Positions 6,198 through 11,768 of a DNA stretch of 11,768 nucleotides are shown one piece after another. The translations under genes were made by a program, and so were the position numbers. This DNA is from Parelusimicrobium sp031549165 (lineage in GTDB: Bacteria; Elusimicrobiota; Elusimicrobia; Elusimicrobiales; Elusimicrobiaceae). The stretch lies in the NCBI GenBank assembly GCA_031549165.1, contig JAVBQE010000141.1:1-11768 (forward strand), read 5' to 3'. Under the pieces are notes generated by a model that was not told where the DNA came from, ran no database searches, and saw only the letters and a list, made by a program, of their open reading frames with translations. The stretch's first letter is position 1; each line of letters opens with the position of its first letter.

Positions 6198-7546
6198 GGA
6201 AAAATTATATATTTCTCTTCATTATTCTGGGCGCTGTGTTTGCGCTGTTTTTTGGCGTAAATTTATATAACTATGGTTATATTAACAATACCCTTATGTC
6301 CCTGTTTTCCGCAGCGGGGCTGGTGCATTCTGAAGGCTTCTTAGACCAGAATATAAACCCCGCAGGTTTTATTTTAAATATTCTGCTTATCAAATACCTT
6401 AATGCATGGCCTTCGGTGCTGACAGCTCTGAGCGGTATGATGTTTGGCTGTGTGTTGTGGCTTATGTTTAAAATTTATCTTATGTGTTTTAAGAAAGATA
6501 CTTTTTATGCCGTGCTTGCGCTGTTTACGTTTATGGCTTCTTTTTGTGTGCAGATGTTGTCTGCGTCGGCTATTTCTTTTTGGTTTGTTATGCTGCTTGC
6601 GCTGTGGGCTGTTTTTTTTGCTATTCGTGAAGAGAGGCCGCTAATGGCAGGTGCGGCGGCCGGTTTAGCGGGCGGCATGATACAGCCTTTTATTATTCTT
6701 ATTCCCGGGCTTTTATTTATTTATAGCAGGAAAAAGGACAGGCTTTTATTCTCGCTTTCTTCGGCCTCGGCATTTCTGCTGCTGACGATACCGTGGATAT
6801 TGTTTTTATATAGGAAAAATATAGACGTGTCTTTTTACAATTATATTTTTTCCGGCGGACTTAATGGCGGGCTGTCTTTGGAGAACAGGATGTTTGTGCA
6901 TCTTTTATTCTTTACAACCCTTTTTTCTTCAGCATCTCTATTTACTATAAAAGAGGCGCCTGCTTTTATTGAGCGTGCGGTTTTTAAAAAGTTAGCTTTT
7001 CTGCTGCCGGCTTTAGGTGTTTGTGCAGTTTTTGCGCATTTAGCGGGCAATGTTTTGGTTGTCTATATAATCTTTTTATTTGCGGCGTGCCCTATGCTTG
7101 TGTTTTTCCTGGGCCGTTTGCCGCGTGCGGCGATGTTGGTGGCGCTTGCGGCGGTGCCGGTTTATTTTTTCTTTGCAGATATGCCCCAGCCGGAGCTGGC
7201 GCGTATCTACACGGATAAACTTATAACAGTGGACGCACCGTATGAAATAAAAAATGCAACTGTTATTTACGACGGTGATAACTATTCCCATATTCTTCCC
7301 TTTCTCGGCCGCAGCAACTTTTATATAACAGCCGGCCATGCCGCCTCGGTGCAACTGCAAGGGCGCATTTATTATATATCGGAAGAGTGGAAACCATTTT
7401 TCCTGGAAGGCAGGCAGCTTGTCGCTGTAACCCAGAAAGTCCTGCCCGGGCCGCTAGGAGAAAAAACTATACATAACTGTATGCCCTTTTCCACGGAAAC
7501 ATCGCTCTTTACATCACTCTATCCGATAGTTTGCGAAGTAAAGTGA
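6194..7546 (+). CDS. Second polytopic membrane protein, possible GT-C paralogue
   Basis: A 450-residue membrane protein with about ten helices (5-328) and a soluble C-terminal domain of about 120 residues. The ATG overlaps the previous stop as ATGA, and GGAG at 6185-6188 lies five bases upstream, so this start is well supported and translational coupling is likely. The first loop (NLYNYGYINN...GFLDQNINPAGFILN) sits where GT-C enzymes keep their catalytic Asp; Asp51 is a candidate but the motif is weak. The C-terminal domain parallels that of the upstream protein: ATVIYDG...HILPF (355-370) against AVVILAG...FILPF, and a closing Cys429...YPIVC447 against Cys544...YPIWLC558. The pair may be diverged paralogues acting as a complex. 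Function is inferred from this resemblance only. No terminator separates it from pilin B. Confidence 0.7.
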   Translation: MRKNYIFLFIILGAVFALFFGVNLYNYGYINNTLMSLFSAAGLVHSEGFLDQNINPAGFILNILLIKYLNAWPSVLTALSGMMFGCVLWLMFKIYLMCFKKDTFYAVLALFTFMASFCVQMLSASAISFWFVMLLALWAVFFAIREERPLMAGAAAGLAGGMIQPFIILIPGLLFIYSRKKDRLLFSLSSASAFLLLTIPWILFLYRKNIDVSFYNYIFSGGLNGGLSLENRMFVHLLFFTTLFSSASLFTIKEAPAFIERAVFKKLAFLLPALGVCAVFAHLAGNVLVVYIIFLFAACPMLVFFLGRLPRAAMLVALAAVPVYFFFADMPQPELARIYTDKLITVDAPYEIKNATVIYDGDNYSHILPFLGRSNFYITAGHAASVQLQGRIYYISEEWKPFFLEGRQLVAVTQKVLPGPLGEKTIHNCMPFSTETSLFTSLYPIVCEVK

Positions 7547-7565
7547 GCTTTGATGTTATATTTTG

Positions 7566-7571
7566 TATAAT
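7566..7571 (+). promoter_or_regulatory. Candidate -10 box for pilin B
   Basis: A perfect TATAAT 50 bases upstream of the pilin B start. The -35 region would fall in the last codons of the preceding gene and is not recognisable. Pilin B may therefore be read both from here and by read-through. Confidence 0.4.
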
Positions 7572-7621
7572 ATTTTGCTGTCAAATAAGCTTTTAAATAA
7601 AATGTTATATAAGGAAACATC

Positions 7622-8101
7622 ATGCTGAAAAAGTCTGCTTTTACATTGATAGAACTTCTGATAGTAGTACTCATCATCGGTATACTTGCCGCCGCGGCTT
7701 TGCCCGCTTACAAAAGATCTATGGAAAAGTCCCGCTTTGCCGAAGCGCAGCTTACTTATAATGCTATGGATAAGGCAATAAGGGCGTATGCTTTGGAAAA
7801 CGGCTCCAGCAGAGTGCCAGCATCTATGGATGAGCTGCCTATACAAATCCCTAAATCCCAGCATTTTTCTTTGCAGTATTATGGCAATAGCAACAGGGCG
7901 CAGCTGACGCTTATTAGAAATGGTACCTGGGGTGAATTCAGCGCTTCTCAAGCACGGGGCGGCGGGTACCAGCTTCTATTTGCCTTTTATTCGGACTATC
8001 CCCAAAATAACTCAAAATATTGCAGCGGGTATGCCTGTTCTGCTGTACTACCGGACTCTTGCAAAAACTCCTCCGGATGTTATTTTACAAACTGGAAATA
8101 A
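7622..8101 (+). CDS. Type IV pilin-like prepilin (pilin B)
   Basis: A 159-residue prepilin with the short leader MLKKSA and then FTLIE. Cleavage would fall after Ala6 instead of the usual Gly; Phe7 becomes residue 1 and Glu11 the conserved Glu5. The hydrophobic helix covers 7-28 and the amphipathic helix runs to about 60. The globular part resembles pilin A: PASMDELPIQIP against PTSLDDLPLQIP, and the same Cx4Cx7Cx5C cysteines (134, 139, 147, 153) in YCSGYACS...SCKN. Pilin A and B are clearly paralogues. AAGGA (7611-7615) lies six bases before the ATG. The GT2 gene begins 19 bp after the stop without a terminator, so the two are probably co-transcribed. The protein may be a minor or alternative subunit of the same filament, or a filament component modified by the neighbouring glycosyltransferases. 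Confidence 0.92.
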   Translation: MLKKSAFTLIELLIVVLIIGILAAAALPAYKRSMEKSRFAEAQLTYNAMDKAIRAYALENGSSRVPASMDELPIQIPKSQHFSLQYYGNSNRAQLTLIRNGTWGEFSASQARGGGYQLLFAFYSDYPQNNSKYCSGYACSAVLPDSCKNSSGCYFTNWK

Positions 8102-8120
8102 TTAATAGGAATTTCTTGCC

Positions 8121-9263
8121 ATGAAAAAGTGCGTTCTGACAGTTGTATTTTTTATCTTTGCTTTTGTTTCGCTGTCTGCGCAAGTTGTAGAAGGCACTAA
8201 AGTATCCGTAGTTATACCCGCGTATAACGTGGAGGAGTTTATAGAGGAATCTGTAAACTCCGTGCTTACCCAAACGCATAAAAATTTAGAAGTGATAGTA
8301 GTAGACGACACCAGCAAAGATTCCACCTACGAAAAACTCTCCAAATTAGCAGCTAAAGACAAAAGAATAAAACTTTTTAAAAACCCGGAAAACCAAGGGG
8401 CCAACGCCACACGCAATATAGGCTTCAGCCATGTTAGCGGGGAATATGTTTATTTCTTAGATTCGGACGATTACCTTAATGCGCATTTTATAGAAAAAAT
8501 GCTCTCGTTTGCCCTTCAGCACAAGGCTGACGTGGTGGTAACGGTTTCCAGCATAGGCTTTTCCAACGAAACGCAGAGATATGAGCCTTTTTTTGTAACT
8601 GAAACTGCTAAAAGATATTTTAAAAACAGAGAAGATATTCCTTACCTTCCACAGGAAGAGCTGCTTCAGTTAAACCGCCTTCCCGCCGCACCGTGGACCA
8701 AATTTTGCAAAACCTCTTTTTTAAGAGACAATAATATCCGCTTCCTTGACGAGCGCGTAACCTATGGGGACTCTTACTGGACAACCATACTTATCGCAAA
8801 CACAAAAAAATTCTATGTAATCTGGGCGCCCCCATATTTCCTGAGATACAGAGAAGGCTCCATGCAGGACCTTGCGGGCACATCTAAAGGTATAGATAAA
8901 CTGACTGATTATATAACCGTTTCGTCCCGCGTATATGATTACCTTAAAGCAAACAATCTTTTTGATAAAGGCAAAGTTAATATAGAAGCGCTCAAACTAC
9001 GCTTAAGAATAAACGTAAATAAAAGAAAATATTATAACGAACTCAGACCATTTTTTATATCCATTAAAGATGATGTCTTGAAACACAAGGCGGCCTATCA
9101 CCCGCACGAAATTGCGTTTCTTAAGTCTGTCATCAGGCACGAAACGCTGGAAAGTTATGAAAGAGCCCAGCTTTCCCCTGAAACTAAGGCCATAATTATT
9201 ATGGCTATTCCTCTTGTTATTTTAGTGGCGCTGCGCTTTTATCTGCGCAGGAAGCGCCGTTAA
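8121..9263 (+). CDS. Family 2 glycosyltransferase with signal peptide and C-terminal membrane anchor
   Basis: A 380-residue protein with a clear GT2 (GT-A fold) domain: VSVVIPAYN (28-36), the nucleotide-binding VDD (61-63), GANATRNIG (93-101), the metal-binding DSDD (114-117), and a likely catalytic Asp217 in TYGDSYW, followed by LRYREGSM. GT2 enzymes normally move a sugar from a nucleotide sugar in the cytoplasm. Here residues 1-20 form a typical signal peptide (MKKC, hydrophobic core, cleavage near SLSAQ), and 357-374 form a hydrophobic helix followed by RRKRR. Positive-inside reasoning puts the catalytic domain outside the membrane. No ATG, GTG or TTG lies in frame between the signal sequence and VSVVIP, so a shorter cytoplasmic form is unlikely. 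AGGA (8107-8110) is a loosely spaced ribosome site. The gene follows pilin B by 19 bp and precedes the MFS gene by 4 bp. Alternatives are hairpin-like membrane association with a cytoplasmic domain, or an inactive extracellular glycan-binding role. Confidence 0.85.
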   Translation: MKKCVLTVVFFIFAFVSLSAQVVEGTKVSVVIPAYNVEEFIEESVNSVLTQTHKNLEVIVVDDTSKDSTYEKLSKLAAKDKRIKLFKNPENQGANATRNIGFSHVSGEYVYFLDSDDYLNAHFIEKMLSFALQHKADVVVTVSSIGFSNETQRYEPFFVTETAKRYFKNREDIPYLPQEELLQLNRLPAAPWTKFCKTSFLRDNNIRFLDERVTYGDSYWTTILIANTKKFYVIWAPPYFLRYREGSMQDLAGTSKGIDKLTDYITVSSRVYDYLKANNLFDKGKVNIEALKLRLRINVNKRKYYNELRPFFISIKDDVLKHKAAYHPHEIAFLKSVIRHETLESYERAQLSPETKAIIIMAIPLVILVALRFYLRRKRR

Positions 9264-9267
9264 TTTT

Positions 9268-10683
9268 ATGGCGCACTCTGCCGCCCGGCCCGCCGCTTCC
9301 GCCAAAAACAAACTGCTGTTATGGGTGGTTGCGATAGGCTTTTTCATGCCGATGCTGGACGGTACTATCCTTAACACTTCTCTTCCCAGAATAGCGGCGG
9401 ATTTTGGTGTTACCTCTCTCAAATTATATGTAGTTGTGCTTGCGTATCTAATTACAGTAGCGTTTGTAATCCCCATATCTGGTTGGCTGGCGGACACGCT
9501 GGGCCTTAGAAAAGCATTTATGTTAGCTCTTATCTTATTCACGGCAGGGTCCGTATGCTGCGCGCTGTCTTTTAACGTGTGGCAGCTGGTGGGGGCGCGC
9601 GTATTGCAGGGAGTTGGCGGGGCGCTGCTTGTGCCTATAGGCCGCCTTGCGCTAACAATGACTTTTCCCAAAAAAGATTTTGTATATGCTATCAGTTTTG
9701 TTACTATTCCGGGACTAATAGGCCCGCTTATAGGGCCGTCTTTAGGCGGCGTGATAGTACAGTTTTTTTCCTGGCATTGGATTTTTCTTATTAATGTACC
9801 GCTAGGCTTTTTGTGCCTTATTATGGCCAACTATGCCATGGCGGATTTTAAACCTGTTAAGCATGTCTTTGACTGGAAGGGATATATATTTTTCTCCATG
9901 GGCGTATTAACGCTTTCTCTGTCTGCGGCGCGCGGCACTGCGTGGGTGCCTTACGGCGCGCTTATGTTTGCGGCAAGCATTTTATTTTTTTACTGTTATA
10001 TACGCTCTGCTCTTCAAAGGCCGCTGCGCGCTTTGTTTAAGCCCCGGCTTTTTTATAACAGAAGCTTTAGCGTAGGTATAACTGCAAATATGTTTCTGCG
10101 TATGAGCGGGGGCGTAATGGCATTTCTTGCGCCTTTGATGATGCAGACTGCCATGGGTTTTTCCCCCGTAAAAGCAGGCCTTACAATGCTGCCTTTCAGC
10201 TTAAGCACCATATTTGCCAAAACTATAGTGGAGCGTGTGCTTAATACTTTTGGCTACAGAAGATTTATGGCTTACAACACTGCTATAATGGGCGTTTTAT
10301 TATGTGGCTTTTCTTTTTTGTCCGAGGATGTGCCTTATTATTTTATCCTGCTGTTTTTCGGTGTGTATGGTATTTTTAACTCTATGCATTTTACTTCTTT
10401 AAATACGCTTACACTTGTGGAGGTGCCGCGGCGTGATATGAGCCAGGCAAACGGCCTGCTCTCTGTTGTTACGCAGCTTTCCACCAGCGTAGGCATAGGG
10501 TTAGCTGCAGCGTCTTTAGCATTTTTTAAGAGAGATTATTTTGCCTCATTAAACATGGGCGTACTAGACAGCTTCCATATAACATTTCTTCTTATGGGTA
10601 TATTTACGGCGGCGGGGGCAATGCTATTTGTACTTCCTGTTTCCGAAGGCATAGCCGGCAAACCCAAACACATGGAAGGGTAA
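9268..10683 (+). CDS. MdtD-like MFS permease (DHA2, EmrB/QacA family)
   Basis: A 471-residue inner-membrane proton-coupled exporter with about 13-14 helices, the same length as E. coli MdtD. Motif D1 LDGTILNTSLPRIA (30-43) carries the membrane Asp31. Motif A is GWLADTLGLRKAF (72-84), motif B RVLQGVGGALLVP (111-123), and motif C GPLIGPSLGG (152-161), marking it as an antiporter. The C-terminal half keeps the MdtD-like NTLTL...NGLLS...QLS.S.G pattern. I recognise the MdtD branch but did not test orthology, so no symbol is given. The first 15 residues are Ala-rich, basic and probably cytoplasmic. The start lies four bases after the GT2 stop; AGGAAG (9249-9254) is a distant ribosome site, so coupling is likely. 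Substrates of this family are drugs or small metabolites; being last in the pilin B transcript, it may export something unrelated to pili. The next gene converges, four bases away. Confidence 0.93.
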   Translation: MAHSAARPAASAKNKLLLWVVAIGFFMPMLDGTILNTSLPRIAADFGVTSLKLYVVVLAYLITVAFVIPISGWLADTLGLRKAFMLALILFTAGSVCCALSFNVWQLVGARVLQGVGGALLVPIGRLALTMTFPKKDFVYAISFVTIPGLIGPLIGPSLGGVIVQFFSWHWIFLINVPLGFLCLIMANYAMADFKPVKHVFDWKGYIFFSMGVLTLSLSAARGTAWVPYGALMFAASILFFYCYIRSALQRPLRALFKPRLFYNRSFSVGITANMFLRMSGGVMAFLAPLMMQTAMGFSPVKAGLTMLPFSLSTIFAKTIVERVLNTFGYRRFMAYNTAIMGVLLCGFSFLSEDVPYYFILLFFGVYGIFNSMHFTSLNTLTLVEVPRRDMSQANGLLSVVTQLSTSVGIGLAAASLAFFKRDYFASLNMGVLDSFHITFLLMGIFTAAGAMLFVLPVSEGIAGKPKHMEG

Positions 10684-10687
10684 AGGG

Positions 10688-11419
10688 TTATAATTTTATA
10701 TCCTCATAACCTTTTGAATGTGTTGCATTTTTTACAATTTCCACTTCTGCTTTGCCTTCGGCAAAAGTTATAATAAGCTCTGCAGGTATTACCTTATCCT
10801 TACTTCCGGCATAATGTTTCTGTGGTATTTTAAAAAAATCTTCTTTATAGTCCGCCAGGTTTAATGAGCCCTCCAGCGGCGGCAGCTTATGATACGCCGC
10901 CCAGGCTTTATGGTCCAGATTTCCGGCGACGGTTACTACGCGGCGCACATTTAAATTTTTGTCCAGCGCTGCCAGGCCCGCTATTTGCGCCCCGCCGGAA
11001 AAACCTATTAAAACTATTTCCCCATCTCCTGCAGTTTGCTTTATAGCGTCTTTAGCGCTGCTGATAACTTCGGGCGCAAAGCGCGCTCCGCTCCAGTATT
11101 TCACATCACAGTTTTCATTAGTGGTATACTGGCAAGGCCGGGCAAGATAAATAACATTAGGCGCACTGTCCTTAAAGGCTAAATTTCTAAACATTTTGTT
11201 TTTTGGCGTAGGGTCTTTAGACGGGCGGCCGCTGGAGTTAAATGCATGCCCGTCGCCCTCAATATAAAATTTAAAAGGTTTATTTACGTCAGTAATTTTT
11301 TGCCAGGATGCCAAAACAAAAGGTGGAGCAATAATCTCTTTATAAACAAAAATATCCGCCTGCGGCCCATGCGCGCAGGCGGATAAAAACAACAGTGATA
11401 AGACTATAATACGTTTCAT
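10688..11419 (-). CDS. Alpha/beta-hydrolase lipoprotein
   Basis: A 243-residue predicted serine hydrolase. Residues 1-15 form a lipoprotein signal with lipobox LSAC (lipidated Cys15), so it should be anchored in the inner or outer membrane facing the periplasm or surface. The catalytic triad is visible: Ser141 in GFSGG, Asp208 in GSKDKVIP and His234 in NATHSKG. The conserved lid-side stretches IEGDGHAF, RPSKDPTPKN, YLARPCQY, YWSGARFAPEV and VTVAGNLDH fit a widespread family of bacterial periplasmic hydrolases whose substrate is unknown to me. Cys96 and Cys104 may pair. Its ATG shares one base with the stop of the upstream beta-barrel gene (TAATG), so translation is probably coupled and the two proteins may act at the same surface. 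The gene ends four bases from the convergent MFS gene. Confidence 0.9.
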   Translation of the reverse strand: MKRIIVLSLLFLSACAHGPQADIFVYKEIIAPPFVLASWQKITDVNKPFKFYIEGDGHAFNSSGRPSKDPTPKNKMFRNLAFKDSAPNVIYLARPCQYTTNENCDVKYWSGARFAPEVISSAKDAIKQTAGDGEIVLIGFSGGAQIAGLAALDKNLNVRRVVTVAGNLDHKAWAAYHKLPPLEGSLNLADYKEDFFKIPQKHYAGSKDKVIPAELIITFAEGKAEVEIVKNATHSKGYEDIKL

Positions 11420-11768
11420 TAGAACAGATACTTTATGTTAAGGATACCTGTATGATCTAAATAATACTCTCTAAATTTACCTTCGTATCCGGCCATAACC
11501 TGCCAGTTGTCGGTAACGTTGGCGGTAACATTAAAGTCCGCTTCTCCGCCCCAGCGTTTAAGGTTCTGCCCGCGGATGGATATTACTGATCCGTTGGACA
11601 TTTGCATTACGCTGTTGTCATTAGCCTGGTGAATATCATAAGTGCCAGCAAGCCTGAGTTCGGGTTTTAAAGCGCCGTAAACTTTGGATACTTTAAAGCC
11701 GAAAACGCCTGTAAACACATCTGACTTAACGTAGCCTACATTATTGCCCGCCTCGTCAATATAGGAAT
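11419..11768 (-). CDS. Outer-membrane beta-barrel, autotransporter-like C terminus (5' end outside window)
   Basis: The minus-strand frame is open to the window edge, so the GTG at 11718 is internal and about 115 C-terminal residues are visible. They show regularly spaced amphipathic beta-strands with alternating hydrophobic and polar residues (FTGVFGFKVSKVYG, ALKPELRLAGTYDI, GGEADFNVTANV, WQVMAGYEGKF) and end in LNIKYLF. A final aromatic Phe after such a strand is the recognition signal for the BAM complex. The pattern fits the last strands of an autotransporter beta-domain, which inserts in the outer membrane and exports an N-terminal passenger; the passenger and most of the barrel lie beyond the window. 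A porin-like barrel cannot be excluded. The stop overlaps the start of the lipoprotein hydrolase gene. Confidence 0.8.
   Translation of the reverse strand, partial: SYIDEAGNNVGYVKSDVFTGVFGFKVSKVYGALKPELRLAGTYDIHQANDNSVMQMSNGSVISIRGQNLKRWGGEADFNVTANVTDNWQVMAGYEGKFREYYLDHTGILNIKYLF

Noticed and set aside
9180..9263. Possible PEP-CTERM or sortase-like sorting tail on the GT2 (SPET, helix, RRKRR)
   Set aside because: Only the general helix-plus-basic-tail layout matches; the diagnostic motif is absent and no archaeosortase- or exosortase-like gene is in the window.
9222..9830. A 202-residue minus-strand frame opposite the MFS gene
   Set aside because: Low-complexity Thr/Ser/Pro/Ala-rich translation complementary to conserved membrane helices, with no ribosome site; a shadow of the MFS frame.
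10682..10715. Inverted repeat AAAGGGTTAT/ATAACCTTTT with a 14-nt loop at the MFS/hydrolase junction
   Set aside because: A weak stem with a long loop, partly inside the hydrolase coding end and without a T run; it may slow transcription but is not supported as a terminator.
1..11768. CRISPR array, insertion sequence or transposase
   Set aside because: No regularly spaced repeats, no transposase or integrase frame and no terminal inverted repeats with target duplication were found.

Overview
The window looks like chromosomal DNA of a Gram-negative member of the phylum Elusimicrobiota, probably a gut Elusimicrobium. The reasons are several short type IV pilin genes whose products have the N-terminal segment FTLIELLIVVL followed by GILAAAALPAY, AT-rich intergenic DNA around moderately GC-rich genes, an outer-membrane beta-barrel protein ending in Phe, and a lipoprotein with a lipobox. 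The assignment rests on protein style alone, so treat it as likely rather than proven.

Layout. Bases 1-2776 are housekeeping-like: the 3' end of ribF (FAD synthetase/riboflavin kinase) and its terminator, a small exported orphan protein, a bidirectional terminator, a CbpA-type DnaJ co-chaperone on the minus strand, and a tRNA-Asn(GTT) with its own terminator. Bases 2777-3153 hold an otherwise empty AT-rich stretch and a 45-residue zinc-ribbon-like protein. Bases 3154-10683 form a surface or pilin-related region: pilin A; a minus-strand pilin-like protein without a prepilin cleavage site; two overlapping polytopic membrane proteins resembling GT-C glycosyltransferases; pilin B; a family 2 glycosyltransferase that oddly carries both a signal peptide and a C-terminal membrane anchor; and an MdtD-like DHA2 efflux permease. 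Bases 10688-11768 (minus strand) hold an alpha/beta-hydrolase lipoprotein translationally coupled to the end of an autotransporter-like beta-barrel gene.

How the genes may work together. The two pilins share an identical four-cysteine C-terminal pattern and flank the membrane glycosyltransferase-like pair. Pilin B, the GT2 and the MFS gene are spaced 19 and 4 bp apart, and no terminator is visible from 4506 to 10683, so this stretch may be one or two transcripts. The working idea is a locus that makes and modifies an envelope-exposed pilin or a surface glycan. The most unusual protein is the GT2: its catalytic domain is predicted to lie outside the cytoplasmic membrane, where nucleotide sugars are not expected. 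Function, substrate and any pilin modification are inference only.
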